A stretch of 64,000 bases of DNA from JBBQNR01 sp038330145 (GCA_038330145.1 JBBQNR010000002.1:1-64000), one strand, 5' to 3'. Shown: positions 16,561-27,246, numbered from the stretch's first letter. A program made the numbers and translations. Notes: generated from the sequence alone by a model not told the origin.

Positions 16561-17145
16561 ATGGAGTCGGTCTCGAAGCAGCAGCTCGCCGTCTACGTCG
16601 CGGCGGCGATCGCGATCGCGCTGATCGGCGCGCGCTACTTGAGACAGTCGCCGGCGGCCGCGCCCGGCGGCGGTGCGGCCCGCCCGCCCGCCGCGCTGCG
16701 TGTCGACCGCTCTCCGTCGGGCGTGCAGGTCTACGTGACCGGCGCGGTTCGCCACCCGGGCGTCTACCGGCTGCCCGGTTGGGCGCGACTCGACCTGGCG
16801 CTTCGCCGTGCCGGTGGGGCGGCGCGTGGAGCCGACCTGCAGGCGGTCAATCTGGCCGCGAAGGTCTCCGACGGGCAGCAGGTGATCGTGCCGCGTCGGG
16901 CGGCCGGCGCAGCGGGGGGAGTGGCCATTGAGGGCGGCGCGGCGCCGGGATCGGGCCCCGTCAGCCTCAACACCGCGACGCTGGAGCAGCTCGACACGCT
17001 GGACGGCATCGGCCCCACCACGGCGCAGAAGATCCTCGACTGGCGAAAGCAGCACGGCGGTTTCGGCTCCGTAGACGACCTGAAGCAGATCAGTGGCATC
17101 GGCCCCAAGCGGTTCGATGCGCTGAAGGAAAAGGTGCGCATGTAG
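16561..17145 (+). CDS. comEA: ComEA-type DNA-binding competence protein
   Basis: Membrane-anchored DNA receptor of the natural transformation machinery. An N-terminal anchor (LAVYVAAAIAIALIGARYL) is followed by an SLBB domain (VQVYVTGAVRHPGVYRL). The C-terminal helix-hairpin-helix DNA-binding domain (LNTATLEQLDTLDGIGPTTA and ISGIGPKRFDALKE) completes it. The 194 residues are typical of Gram-positive ComEA. It directly abuts comEC: the stop codon ends at 17145 and the comEC TTG begins at 17146. Confidence 0.92.
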   Translation: MESVSKQQLAVYVAAAIAIALIGARYLRQSPAAAPGGGAARPPAALRVDRSPSGVQVYVTGAVRHPGVYRLPGWARLDLALRRAGGAARGADLQAVNLAAKVSDGQQVIVPRRAAGAAGGVAIEGGAAPGSGPVSLNTATLEQLDTLDGIGPTTAQKILDWRKQHGGFGSVDDLKQISGIGPKRFDALKEKVRM

Positions 17146-19473
17146 TTGGTCCGCGAGACGCTTGCGCGCCACCCTCGCCACGTCGCACTGACCGCTTTCG
17201 TCTGCGGCCTGCTGCTGTCGGCAGTGGGCGCCTGGGCAGCGATGGCGGCGCTCGCGTTTGCGGGCGTTGGTGCGTTCGCCCGCCGTGGAGCGCTGGTCGT
17301 GGCGGCGACCACGCTGGTGCTGGCCGGCGCCTGGGTCGGCGGCGAGCGGCGCGAGGCGATCGACCGCTCGCGCCTCGGCCCGTCGATGGGCGACCGCGTT
17401 CTTGCGCTGGGAAACCTGGTCAGGCGCGAGCGGCCGGTGCGCGGAGAGCTGCGGGCGCGGGTGCGGCTGGGCTCGCTCGGACCGCCTGGCGGTGGCCGCC
17501 GAGCGGTGGGGGAGGTGGTCCAGGTGCGGTTCCCGCGGGGGCTGCGTCTCCCGGCGATGGCGATCGGCGACGAGCTGGCGATCGAGGGTTCTCTGGAACC
17601 GCTGCGCTCACGGCCGGGCGCCGAGTTCGACTACGCGGCCTACCTGCGCCGCTCCGGCGTTCACGCGCTTCTTCGCGCCGATGCTGTAAACGCCACCGGC
17701 GGTCGGCGAGCGGGCCTGGCCGGCCTGGTCGATTCGCTTCGGCGTCGCGCGGAGGCCGGTGTCGAGGCGGGCCTGGAGCCTGGTTCCGCCGCCCTCGCGA
17801 GAGGCGTCGTGCTGGGCCAGGACGAGCTGATATCGGAGCGGGTGTCCGACGACTTCAAAGATTCCGGACTCGCTCATCTCTTGGCCGTCTCGGGTCAGAA
17901 CGTGACGCTGCTGGCGATCCTCGCACTGCCGCTGCTGGCCGCCCTCGGCCTCGGGCGCGTCACTCGTCTGCTGGGAGTGATCGGGCTGATCGCCCTCTAC
18001 GTCCCGCTCACCGGCGCCGGGCCCTCGATCATGCGCGCCGGCGCGATGGGTGTCGCCGGAGCGGTCGCCGCGCTGGCCGGACGACCGGCGTCACGCTGGT
18101 ACGCGCTGCTGCTTGCGGCTGCGTTCACGCTCGTCATGGATCCGCGGGCGTGGCTGGACCCCGGCTGGCAGCTCAGCTTCGCGGCCGTGGCAGGAATCCT
18201 CGGCCTCGCAGCGCCACTGACCGCCGCGCTCGGACGCCTGCCACAGCCGCTCCCGGCCGCGCTCGCGGTGACGGTCGCCGCCACGCTGGCGACGGCGCCG
18301 CTGATGGCGCACCACTTCGGGCGCCTGTCGCTGGTGAGCCTGTTCGCCAACCTCATTGCGTTGCCGGCCGTTGCGCCGCTGATGTGGCTCGGGATGTTGT
18401 CGGCTGCGGCCGGGCAGGTCTCGCTCGAGGCCGCTGCTTTGCTCAACGGGCTGAACGGCTACTGCCTCGCCTACCTGAGCGCCGTGGCGCACTGGACCGC
18501 CGGCCTACCGCACGCGGCCATGGACGTCGACCTCGGGCTGCCAGCAATCGCCGGCATCTATGCCGGCCTCATGGCCTGCTGTGCGCTCACCGCCTGGTTG
18601 CGCAGGAAGGGCGGCGTGGATCGGATCGGTCCTCGGGCGCGCCATCCTCTGATCGCCGCGGCGGCTGTGATCGCGGCTTTGTTCGCGACCGCGCTGGCGC
18701 CCGGGGCGGCCCCGGCTCCTCTCAATCTGTTCAGGGTCACCTTCCTCGACGTCGGCCAGGGTGACGCAACGCTGCTCCAGGCGCCCGGCGACGTCGCGGT
18801 GCTGGTGGACGGCGGCCCGCCCGAGTCGGGCGTAGTGGGCAAGCTGCGCGCGGCGGGAGTTCGCTCGCTCGACCTCGTCGTGCTGACCCACGCCCAGAAA
18901 GACCACCAGGGCGGCCTCGAGCAGGTCGTCGAAGAGCTGCCCGTGGGTGTGCTGCTCGACGGCGGCGCCGGCGTGCGCGACTCGACGCACGACCGCATCG
19001 TCTCGGTTGCGCATCGGCGCGGCGCGCGCATCGTCGCGCCCAGGGCGGGAGAGGAGCTCCGCGCCGGCGCGCTGCGGCTGCGGATTCTGCATCCCTCGGG
19101 GGAGCAAGTCGATCCGGACGACGAGCCCAACGACCACGCCGTCGTCATGCTCGCCTCCTACCGCGGCACGGACGTGTTCCTGCCCGCGGATGCCGAGAGC
19201 AACGTCACCGCCGCGCTTCACCTGCCCGACGTGGAGGTGCTCAAGGTCGCCCACCACGGCAGCGAGGACGAGGGAATCACCTCGCTGCTGCGCCGGCTCG
19301 ATCCCGAGCTGGCGGTGATAGAGGTAGGTGCCGACAACCGCTACGGGCATCCGCACCCGGCGACACTGTCGGCTCTCAGATCGCATGGTCCCCGACTGCT
19401 CAGGACGGACGTCAACGGCGATGTGCGGATCGAGCCGTCGAGTGTCGGACTCAGCGTCGAGACCGAGCACTAG
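17146..19473 (+). CDS. comEC: ComEC/Rec2 DNA uptake channel
   Basis: Large polytopic membrane protein forming the presumed inner-membrane channel for single-stranded DNA during transformation. The 775-residue product has an N-terminal hydrophobic region and OB-like DUF4131 domain, the competence transmembrane domain (HLLAVSGQNVTLLAILALP) and a C-terminal metallo-beta-lactamase-like domain. That last domain has FLDVGQGDATLL and the metal motif THAQKDHQGG, with His582, Asp586 and His587, plus LKVAHHGSEDEG. All three domains are intact. The start is TTG immediately after the comEA stop. Pilus genes needed for uptake are not in this window. Confidence 0.93.
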   Translation: MVRETLARHPRHVALTAFVCGLLLSAVGAWAAMAALAFAGVGAFARRGALVVAATTLVLAGAWVGGERREAIDRSRLGPSMGDRVLALGNLVRRERPVRGELRARVRLGSLGPPGGGRRAVGEVVQVRFPRGLRLPAMAIGDELAIEGSLEPLRSRPGAEFDYAAYLRRSGVHALLRADAVNATGGRRAGLAGLVDSLRRRAEAGVEAGLEPGSAALARGVVLGQDELISERVSDDFKDSGLAHLLAVSGQNVTLLAILALPLLAALGLGRVTRLLGVIGLIALYVPLTGAGPSIMRAGAMGVAGAVAALAGRPASRWYALLLAAAFTLVMDPRAWLDPGWQLSFAAVAGILGLAAPLTAALGRLPQPLPAALAVTVAATLATAPLMAHHFGRLSLVSLFANLIALPAVAPLMWLGMLSAAAGQVSLEAAALLNGLNGYCLAYLSAVAHWTAGLPHAAMDVDLGLPAIAGIYAGLMACCALTAWLRRKGGVDRIGPRARHPLIAAAAVIAALFATALAPGAAPAPLNLFRVTFLDVGQGDATLLQAPGDVAVLVDGGPPESGVVGKLRAAGVRSLDLVVLTHAQKDHQGGLEQVVEELPVGVLLDGGAGVRDSTHDRIVSVAHRRGARIVAPRAGEELRAGALRLRILHPSGEQVDPDDEPNDHAVVMLASYRGTDVFLPADAESNVTAALHLPDVEVLKVAHHGSEDEGITSLLRRLDPELAVIEVGADNRYGHPHPATLSALRSHGPRLLRTDVNGDVRIEPSSVGLSVETEH

Positions 19474-19476
19474 ACT
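19471..19476 (+). promoter_or_regulatory. Putative -10 box for leaderless holA, overlapping comEC stop
   Basis: TAGACT begins with the comEC stop codon TAG and ends 6 bases before the holA ATG. No Shine-Dalgarno sequence is present. Confidence 0.5.
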
Positions 19477-19482
19477 CGCCTG

Positions 19483-20478
19483 ATGGCCGACGAGCTCAAA
19501 CCCGCATACCTGATCCACGGCGACGACGAGGCGAAGATCGACGCCTGGCGCAGACGCCTGCGCGCGAGGGCCCAGGCGGAGGCAGCTGAGGCGTCGCTCG
19601 AGGTTTTGCGCGGTGAGGAGCTGACCGCCGAGGCGACGGTGGCAGCGATCGGTGCGCTAACACTCGGCGCAGGCAGGCGCTACCTGTTGGCCGACGGTGT
19701 CCAGCGCTGGAAGGATCCACACGTCAAGCAGGTCGCCGCGGCGCTGGCGGACATTCCGCCCGACACCGTGATCGTCCTGCTGTCGTCGGGCGACGCGCCG
19801 GCCGCGCTCGTGAAGGCGGTCGAGAAGGCCGGCGGTGAGGTGCACGCGGGCGCGGCGCCGAAGGCGGCGGCCTATCCGGGCTGGGCGACCAAACGTGCGC
19901 AAGAGCTCGGCGTCGGGCTGGACCGAGAGGCCGCCCAGGCCCTCGTGGCGCAGGCGGCGCGAGACAAGAAAAACAAGATCAGACAGCACACGCTGGTTCG
20001 AGAGCTGGAGAAGCTAGCCGTGTTCGTAGGGGAGGGAGCCACGATCGACGTCGAGGCGGTCGAGGCCGTCACGACCTCAGCGATCGAGTCGCGGATCTTC
20101 GACCTTGCTGACGCGATCATCGAAGGAGACTCGTCGCGCGCCCTGCGTGTCGCCGAGGACCTGCGCGATCACGACGACGACATCATGCACATCCTGTTCG
20201 CCATGGTGCGGCAGGTGCGCAACTGCCGTCGCGCCTGGACCCTGCTGGCGGCGGGCACCTCCGCGCAGGACATCCAGGCGGACCTCGGCCAACTGCCCTG
20301 GATAGCCAAGCAAACCATCGCGCAGGCGCGGCGAGCCGATCCGGAGCGGGTGGAGCGCGCGCTCGATCTGCTTGCAGAATTGGACTGGCAGATCCGGGGT
20401 GGGGGCGACCTGGACGTCGAGAGCGCCCTCACGCTCACCGTCTCCGCTGCCGCCTCGGACCCGAGGGCGGTCGCCTGA
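19483..20478 (+). CDS. holA: DNA polymerase III delta subunit
   Basis: Clamp-loader subunit that opens the beta sliding clamp. The 331-residue protein opens with the family signature YLIHGDDEAKIDAWRRRL and contains the middle block VRELEKLAVFVGEG, followed by the C-terminal collar domain. Walker motifs are absent, as expected for delta. holA next to rpsT is a widely conserved arrangement in Gram-positive bacteria and is seen here, with rpsT convergent 32 bases away. Confidence 0.9.
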   Translation: MADELKPAYLIHGDDEAKIDAWRRRLRARAQAEAAEASLEVLRGEELTAEATVAAIGALTLGAGRRYLLADGVQRWKDPHVKQVAAALADIPPDTVIVLLSSGDAPAALVKAVEKAGGEVHAGAAPKAAAYPGWATKRAQELGVGLDREAAQALVAQAARDKKNKIRQHTLVRELEKLAVFVGEGATIDVEAVEAVTTSAIESRIFDLADAIIEGDSSRALRVAEDLRDHDDDIMHILFAMVRQVRNCRRAWTLLAAGTSAQDIQADLGQLPWIAKQTIAQARRADPERVERALDLLAELDWQIRGGGDLDVESALTLTVSAAASDPRAVA

Positions 20479-20510
20479 CGTTTTCGGTGCCGGCCGGGCC
20501 TACGGGCCGG

Positions 20511-20774
20511 TCAGGAGGCGCTGGCCCGCAGGCGCGCGGCGCGTGCCTTCTTGCGGGCTGCGTTGTTGCGGTGAAGCGCTCCGTGCTCGGCGGCCTTGTC
20601 GATCTTGGACACCAGGGCACGGAACTCGGAGTCGATCGCACCCGAGTCCTTGGACTCGACCGCCTGCTCGAGGCGGCGGAAGTACGTCTTCACGGTCGAG
20701 GTGCGGCGGCGGTTCTCGAGCCGCTCGCGCTCTGACCGGTTGTTTCGCTTTTCTTGAGAATGGATGTTGGCCAT
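20511..20774 (-). CDS. rpsT: 30S ribosomal protein S20
   Basis: Small-subunit protein S20, which binds 16S rRNA. The 87-residue, highly basic product begins MANIHSQEKRNNRSERERLE and ends with the conserved ALHRNNAARKKARAARLRA helix. A clear ribosome binding site (agaagg) lies 6 bases before the ATG, and a consensus TATACT box lies further upstream. This conventional leader contrasts with the leaderless pattern of many neighbours. It is convergent with holA and divergent from murJ. Confidence 0.97.
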   Translation of the reverse strand: MANIHSQEKRNNRSERERLENRRRTSTVKTYFRRLEQAVESKDSGAIDSEFRALVSKIDKAAEHGALHRNNAARKKARAARLRASAS

Positions 20775-20801
20775 AGAACGCCTTCTGCGATGCGGCGGCG
20801 A

Positions 20802-20807
20802 AGTATA
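20802..20807 (-). promoter_or_regulatory. Consensus -10 box for rpsT
   Basis: TATACT on the minus strand, 27 bases before the rpsT start, leaves a leader of about 20 bases that contains the agaagg ribosome binding site. Confidence 0.55.
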
Positions 20808-20839
20808 GCCGTGCCCCGCCGGATTCCCGGAAGGCCGCG

Positions 20840-22432
20840 GTGACGGCTCGCGAGGGCGAGGCGGGCCCCGGGCGCCGCCTGGCGCTCTCCACCGCGTTCT
20901 TCTCGTTCGCCACCGCGCTCTCGCGGATCGCGGGTCTGGTGCGGGAGGTCGTGGCCGCGAGCTACTTCGGCGTCAAGGGGCCGATGAGCGCCTTCACGAT
21001 CGCCTTCCAGGTCCCGAACCTGATTCGCAGCCTGTTCGCGGACGCAGCGTTGCAGGCGGCGTTCGTGCCCGTATTCACCGAAGAGCTGGAGAAAGGAAGC
21101 CGGGCCGAGGCGTTCAGGGTGGCGTCGGCGTTGGTGTTCGTGATCGCGGTCGTGCTCGGCCTGCTGACGGCGTTGTTCGTTCTGCTCGCTCCCGTGGTGA
21201 TGCCGCTCTTCGCACCCGGATTCGACCAGCAGCTCACCGACCTCACCGTCAATCTGGCGCGGTTGCTGTTCCCGATCGTGCTGCTTTTGGGGCTGACCGG
21301 CCTGGTGGTGGGGGTCCTCAACAGCTTCGACAACTTCGGTCCCGGTGCGATCTCGCCGCTGTTCTGGAACCTGGCGATCATCGCCACGCTGGTCGTGCTG
21401 ACGCCCCAGTTTCACGGAGACGATCGCATCTACGCCTACGCGATCGGCGTCCTGATCGGCACCGTGGTGCAGCTGCTGCTGCCCCTGCCGTGGCTTCGCC
21501 GCACCGGCTTTCGCATCGTGCGCTCGTTCGACTGGCGCGACGCCCGCGTGATGCGCGTGCTGAAGCTGATGTTCCCCGTCACGCTCGGCCTCGGGCTGAT
21601 CAACTTCAACCTCTCGGTCGACAGCATCTTTGCGACGCTGATCAGCGATGAGGCGCCGGCGGCTATTGACAAGGCGTTCCGCATCTACATGCTGCCGCAG
21701 GGTGTGTTCGCGGTCGCCGTTGCAACGGTGCTGTTCCCGACGCTGTCGCGCTTCGCGGTGCGTGAGGACTGGCGGGGGCTGCGCCTGGTGCTGGGGACCG
21801 GCACCCGCCAGCTGCTGCTGCTGCTGGTCCCGACCGCAGCGATGATGCTGGTCCTCAGCGACCCGATCACGCAGGTGATCTACCAACGCGGAGAGTTCGA
21901 CGCCGCCCAGACCGATCTGGTCTCAGAGGCGCTCTTCTTCTTCGCGCTCTCGCTTCCGTTCGCCGGCATCAACCTGCTGCTGATCCGCGCCTACTTCAGC
22001 CTCCAGCGGCCCTGGGTACCGACCTGGATTGCGCTCGCCAACCTGGGCGTCAACGCCGGCCTCGACGCGCTCTTTTACAAACCGATCGGGATCGGCGGCA
22101 TCCCGCTCGCGACCGCGGTCGTCTCGCTGCTCACGAGCGTGGGCCTGGCCGTAGTGCTGCGGCCGCGCCTGGGCGGCATAGACGGCCGTCGCACCGTGGA
22201 CGCCGCCGGCCGGATATTGATCGCCTCGGGTGCACTCGTGCTGGCGGCGATCGGGACGCGAGAAGCGCTCGACGGCGTTGTCTCGAGCGGCTTCGGCGGG
22301 CAGCTGGCCCTGATGATCGCCGCCGGGGCCGCTGGCACGGCGGTCTACATCGCGGGCGTCTTCGCGCTGCGCGTGCACGAGGCGCGCGAGCTCTGGAATC
22401 TGGCCCGCGGTGGCCTGGCTCGCCTTCGCTAG
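20840..22432 (+). CDS. murJ: Lipid II flippase MurJ
   Basis: MOP-superfamily membrane protein that flips the cell-wall precursor lipid II across the membrane. The 530 residues contain about 14 hydrophobic helices and the N-terminal family signature ALSRIAGLVREVVAASYFG, with NLIRSLFADAALQAAFVPVF following. Unlike mycobacterial MurJ it has no long intracellular pseudokinase tail. It starts with GTG at 20840, preceded by ggaagg, and stands alone between rpsT and lepA. Confidence 0.93.
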   Translation: MTAREGEAGPGRRLALSTAFFSFATALSRIAGLVREVVAASYFGVKGPMSAFTIAFQVPNLIRSLFADAALQAAFVPVFTEELEKGSRAEAFRVASALVFVIAVVLGLLTALFVLLAPVVMPLFAPGFDQQLTDLTVNLARLLFPIVLLLGLTGLVVGVLNSFDNFGPGAISPLFWNLAIIATLVVLTPQFHGDDRIYAYAIGVLIGTVVQLLLPLPWLRRTGFRIVRSFDWRDARVMRVLKLMFPVTLGLGLINFNLSVDSIFATLISDEAPAAIDKAFRIYMLPQGVFAVAVATVLFPTLSRFAVREDWRGLRLVLGTGTRQLLLLLVPTAAMMLVLSDPITQVIYQRGEFDAAQTDLVSEALFFFALSLPFAGINLLLIRAYFSLQRPWVPTWIALANLGVNAGLDALFYKPIGIGGIPLATAVVSLLTSVGLAVVLRPRLGGIDGRRTVDAAGRILIASGALVLAAIGTREALDGVVSSGFGGQLALMIAAGAAGTAVYIAGVFALRVHEARELWNLARGGLARLR

Positions 22433-22470
22433 TCACCAGGTAGGCGACCAGCCGGGAAGCGCCCCTATCC

Positions 22471-22500
22471 TTGACAGAACATCGAGTCGACTCGCCTAAT
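22471..22500 (+). promoter_or_regulatory. Putative promoter of lepA
   Basis: A perfect TTGACA -35 box (22471-22476) is followed after 18 bases by CCTAAT (22495-22500). An alternative TATCCT -10 box lies at 22466. Either start would place part or all of the adjacent hairpin repeat (22479-22546) in the lepA leader. Confidence 0.4.
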
Positions 22501-22546
22501 GGCTCGCCGAACACTCACGATCCTCAGAGTCGGCTACGCCGCCTCC
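22479..22546 (+). repeat. Hairpin repeat family 2, copy before lepA
   Basis: The segment starts aacatcgag and contains gatcctcagagtcggctacg. It aligns with 54227-54290 and more loosely with 24379-24455. The hairpin arms are gccga and tcggc. At the matching place in the uvrB copy the arms are gcgga and tccgc, so pairing is kept while sequence changes. Confidence 0.55.
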
Positions 22547-22555
22547 CATCATCAG

Positions 22556-24367
<1,812 letters not shown>

Positions 24368-24378
24368 TGCCCCGGAAT

Positions 24379-24455
24379 ACATAGCCGGCTTCGCCGGACA
24401 CCTAAAGGCATGAGCATCGGCTGCGCGGCTGACGCCGCTACGCCGCCGCCTGTCA
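24379..24455 (+). repeat. Hairpin repeat family 2, copy after lepA
   Basis: It contains agccggcttcgccggacacctaaa-type sequence split over 24383-24405 and a second GC arm (gcatcggctgcg) near 24414. It lies between the lepA stop and the secreted protein at 24488. It is more diverged than the lepA and uvrB copies. Confidence 0.5.
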
Positions 24456-24473
24456 CTTTTCCCCCGCTCCGGA

Positions 24474-24479
24474 TAGGGT
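24474..24479 (+). promoter_or_regulatory. Putative -10 box for secreted protein
   Basis: TAGGGT ends 8 bases before the ATG at 24488, with no Shine-Dalgarno sequence between. Confidence 0.3.
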
Positions 24480-24487
24480 TTGCGCCG

Positions 24488-25384
24488 ATGAGGGGATCCG
24501 CGAGAGCTGCGCTGTCTGGGGCGCTGTTAATGGCGCTGGCCTGGCCGGCGATGGCGCTTGCCAAGGACCGCGTCATCTCCACCGCTCGCACCGCCACCAA
24601 CCTGAGCGCTTTCGGGCAGGGCCTGATCTGGTCCCGTACCGACATCGACGGCCGCAGCAGGCTCGTGCTGCGGGGGTTCGGGGCGCCGACCGACGTACCT
24701 GTCGCTCCCGCCTCGGGCCAGTTCGACCCCGACCTCGGGCGTGACGCCACCGGAGCGACGGTCGCGGTCTATACCCGCTGTGCCGGCGTCTCCGGAAGCA
24801 ACTGCGACATCTACGAGTTCAACTTCGCGACCAGCCGTGAGCGCAAGCTGCCCGGCGCCTCGAGCTCGCGTTGCTCCGAGTTCGCTCCCTCGGTCTCGCA
24901 GGGAGCGGTCGCGTTCGCCCGCCGTGGTCCCAAGGGCTGCAAGGGCCTCTACGTCAAGGGGCGCAAGGGCACGCCGCTCAAGCTCGAATCCCGGGTGCCG
25001 GCCGACACCGACTTCCGCGAGGGCCGGGTCGCATACCTGCAGGTGACCGGCAAGCGCACCCAGATCAGGGTCTTCACTATCGCCCAGGGGAGCTCGCGCG
25101 ACGTCATCACCAGCCTCCGCACGGAGGGGGAGCGCACGCGTGTGTCGTATCCGACCTTCGCCGGCAGCTACCTGTACTGGCTGTTCGAGGACCAGCGCCG
25201 CAAGCGGTTCAGCGTTGGACGCAGCCGGGCACGCGCGGCCAACCCGACGCTCGCCTTCTCCGAGCGCACCCTGCCGGGCAAGCCCGACTCGATCGCGCTC
25301 GACGGCCGTGAGCTCTTCTACACCAACGGTCGCGGTGTCTTCCAGGCCACCGACCCGCTGCCGAGCTTCAAGGCCGCGGGCTAG
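24488..25384 (+). CDS. Secreted beta-propeller-like protein of unknown function
   Basis: I do not recognise a named family. The product from ATG 24488 has 298 residues and a clear signal peptide (RAALSGALLMALAWPAMALA). The rest consists of repeated beta-strand units of about 45 to 50 residues. These carry recurring patterns such as LIWSRTDIDGRSRLVLR, VAFARRGPKGCKGLYVK and LYWLFEDQRRKRFSV, which resembles the blades of TolB/YncE-type propellers. Four cysteines (CAGVSGSNC, SRCSEF, KGCKG) could form disulfides. It lies alone between lepA and the MaoC pair; its stop TAG is also the first half of the putative hadA-like -10 box. Confidence 0.7.
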   Translation: MRGSARAALSGALLMALAWPAMALAKDRVISTARTATNLSAFGQGLIWSRTDIDGRSRLVLRGFGAPTDVPVAPASGQFDPDLGRDATGATVAVYTRCAGVSGSNCDIYEFNFATSRERKLPGASSSRCSEFAPSVSQGAVAFARRGPKGCKGLYVKGRKGTPLKLESRVPADTDFREGRVAYLQVTGKRTQIRVFTIAQGSSRDVITSLRTEGERTRVSYPTFAGSYLYWLFEDQRRKRFSVGRSRARAANPTLAFSERTLPGKPDSIALDGRELFYTNGRGVFQATDPLPSFKAAG

Positions 25385-25387
25385 ACT
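25382..25387 (+). promoter_or_regulatory. Putative -10 box overlapping a stop codon, before the MaoC pair
   Basis: TAGACT includes the stop TAG of the preceding gene and ends 9 bases before the ATG at 25397. This is the same arrangement as at holA. Confidence 0.4.
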
Positions 25388-25396
25388 GCCGCCGCG

Positions 25397-25837
25397 ATGG
25401 CGATCAAGGAGAGCCTGAAGGGCAGGACGCAAGCACCGTTCGAGTACGAGGTGGGGCGGGAGAAGATCCGCGAGTACGCGCGCGCGGTGGGCGAGGAGAA
25501 CCCCGTTCACCACGACCCCGAGGCGGCTCGTGCAGCCGGTTTCTCGAACGTCGTCGCTCCGCCTATGTTCTGCGTCGTCTACTCGGCGGGCGCGATGGGC
25601 CCGGCGGTGCTCGATCCGGAGCTGGAGATCAACCTCATGATGATGGTCCACGGCTCGCAGCAGTTCGAGTGGTTCGAGCCGGTCGTCGCCGGCGACACGA
25701 TCACGACCACGGCGACGCTCAAGGACCTCTACGACAAGAACGGCATGCAGTTCTACGTCTTCGAGTCCGAGTCGACGAACCAGCAAGGTAAGCCCGTCGT
25801 GAAGGGAACCTGGACCAACATAGTGAGGGCAGGCTGA
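25397..25837 (+). CDS. MaoC-like dehydratase subunit, HadA/HadC type
   Basis: Hot-dog-fold protein of the FAS1-like dehydratase (MaoC N-terminal) family, 146 residues. It resembles the non-catalytic HadA/HadC partner that shapes the acyl-binding tunnel in mycobacterial 3-hydroxyacyl-ACP dehydratase (EYARAVGEENPVHHDPEAA, VVAPPMFCVV, HGSQQFEWFEPVVAGDTI). It lacks the catalytic hydratase-2 Asp/His motif, which is carried by the next gene. The stop overlaps that gene's start as TGATG, so the two are made together and probably form a heterodimer. Its substrate class (fatty acyl-ACP or acyl-CoA) is inferred. Confidence 0.85.
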   Translation: MAIKESLKGRTQAPFEYEVGREKIREYARAVGEENPVHHDPEAARAAGFSNVVAPPMFCVVYSAGAMGPAVLDPELEINLMMMVHGSQQFEWFEPVVAGDTITTTATLKDLYDKNGMQFYVFESESTNQQGKPVVKGTWTNIVRAG

Positions 25838-26253
25838 TGGCACAGACACCGGAAGGGCTCACGGCGCAGGCCGGGGCGGAGCTCCCTCCTCTCTCGGTCA
25901 CGCCCGACAAGTACGTGCCGCATCGCTACGCGGGCGCGTCGGGAGACTTCAACCCGATTCACATCGACCCCGAGTTCGCCAAGGCGGTTGGTCTGCCCGG
26001 CAACATCCTGCACGGGCTCTACTCGATGGCGCAGGTCGCGCGCGCCGCCACGGCCGGCGCCGGGGGAGACCCGCGCTCGCTGAAGCGGCTGTCGGTTCAG
26101 TTCCGCGGCATGGGCCGCCCGGAGGTGGAGATCCGCGTCACCGGCTCCGTGCGCGAGGCCGCCGGCAAGCGCGCGATCGTCGACGTGGTCGCCGAGCAGG
26201 AGGGCAACCGGATCATCCGCAACGCCGAGGCGGAGCTGGAGCTCCAGGCCTAG
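25837..26253 (+). CDS. MaoC-like dehydratase subunit, HadB type (catalytic)
   Basis: Catalytic hot-dog-fold hydratase/dehydratase of 138 residues. It carries the hydratase-2 motif YAGASGDFNPIHIDPEFA, with Asp and His as the active pair, followed by PGNILHGLYSMA. Together with the upstream subunit it should dehydrate 3-hydroxyacyl intermediates or hydrate enoyl ones in fatty acid metabolism. It starts at 25837 within TGATG. It converges with the epimerase gene, and the two stop codons share the bases ctag at 26250-26253. Confidence 0.87.
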   Translation: MAQTPEGLTAQAGAELPPLSVTPDKYVPHRYAGASGDFNPIHIDPEFAKAVGLPGNILHGLYSMAQVARAATAGAGGDPRSLKRLSVQFRGMGRPEVEIRVTGSVREAAGKRAIVDVVAEQEGNRIIRNAEAELELQA

Positions 26254-27227
26254 AGAAGGTTCGACGCCTCGAGCGTGCGGCGAACGCCCTGCTCGAGCTC
26301 CGTCGGCTGCCAGCCCAGCTCGCGCTGCGCCTTGCTCGAGTCCGGCGCGGCGTTCCAGAGGAAGAAGTGAAGCTGTCCCGTTGACAGCAGTGGCGGGCGC
26401 CGGATCACCTTCGACAGCGCCTCGCCGCCGACGGCCAGCGTGCGGGCGAGCGCCGCTGGCAGGGTGGGAGGGACCCTGCCGCGGCCGGCAACCCTGACGA
26501 CCGTCTGCGCGAGCTCCCGCAGCGTAACGTGGCGGTCGCAGAGGATGTAGCGCTCGCCGTCGCGGCCCTGATCGGCAGCGAGCAGATGTCCGCTCGCGAC
26601 ACCGTCGATGAAGGCGACGCCCAGGCCGCCCGGCGGCAGCGCCGGCAGCCGCTTGCGCACCAGCGGGGCGAACAGGTCCTTGTCGACGGAGACCGTCGGC
26701 GACGGCCCCGGCCCGTAGACACCGGACGGGTTCACGATCACGACCTCGAGACCGTCGCGAGCCTCCAGCGCGAGCTGCTCGGCACGCTGCTTGGAGCGCT
26801 CGTAGACGGTTCCCTTCGGGTAGTCGGCGACCTGGGACTCGTCGAAGCGGGCGCCCCGATCGGCGTGGAAGACGTCCTCGGTGCTGGTATGGACCAGCCG
26901 CCGCACGCCGGCCTCACGAGCCGCTCTCGCCACCGTCTGGGTTCCCTGAGCGTTGACGCGGTCGAACAGCGATTGGTCGGCCAGCCACTGCTCCGGGATG
27001 CCCATCGCGTTGAAGACCAACTCGCAGCCCGCGACGGCGCTCGCCACCGAAGCCGGATCGGTCACGTCCCCCTGCACGGTCTCGACTCCTGGCGGCAGCA
27101 GCGACCGTGCGCGGGCCTGGTCGCGAACCAGGGCCCGCACCTCGTCGCCGCGCTCGGCCAGCGCTCGCGCGACGGCGTTTCCCACCTTGCCGGTGGCGCC
27201 TGTGACCAGCACCTTCACGGCCGCCAA
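26250..27227 (-). CDS. NAD-dependent epimerase/dehydratase family protein
   Basis: Extended short-chain dehydrogenase of 325 residues. The Rossmann motif is VLVTGATGKVGNAVARAL, and the active-site YxxxK is YERSK, with a Ser/Thr-rich STEDVF strand before it. Sequence style matches dihydroflavonol-4-reductase or sterol-dehydrogenase-like members, whose substrates cannot be told from sequence alone. The start is TTG 27227, supported by AGGAGG 8 bases upstream. It is divergent from hrcA, with only 29 bases between start codons, so their promoters overlap the opposite gene or each other. Confidence 0.85.
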   Translation of the reverse strand: MAAVKVLVTGATGKVGNAVARALAERGDEVRALVRDQARARSLLPPGVETVQGDVTDPASVASAVAGCELVFNAMGIPEQWLADQSLFDRVNAQGTQTVARAAREAGVRRLVHTSTEDVFHADRGARFDESQVADYPKGTVYERSKQRAEQLALEARDGLEVVIVNPSGVYGPGPSPTVSVDKDLFAPLVRKRLPALPPGGLGVAFIDGVASGHLLAADQGRDGERYILCDRHVTLRELAQTVVRVAGRGRVPPTLPAALARTLAVGGEALSKVIRRPPLLSTGQLHFFLWNAAPDSSKAQRELGWQPTELEQGVRRTLEASNLL

Positions 27228-27240
27228 TCTATCCGCCTCC

Positions 27241-27246
27241 TAAAAT
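27241..27246 (+). promoter_or_regulatory. Putative -10 box for hrcA
   Basis: TAAAAT ends 10 bases before the hrcA ATG. No CIRCE inverted repeat (TTAGCACTC-N9-GAGTGCTAA) is seen in the 29-base divergent region. Confidence 0.4.

Noticed and set aside
22499..22555. N-terminal extension of lepA from ATG 22499
   Set aside because: The extension is encoded by the family 2 hairpin repeat and is absent from LepA proteins; ATG 22556 or 22568 gives the usual length.
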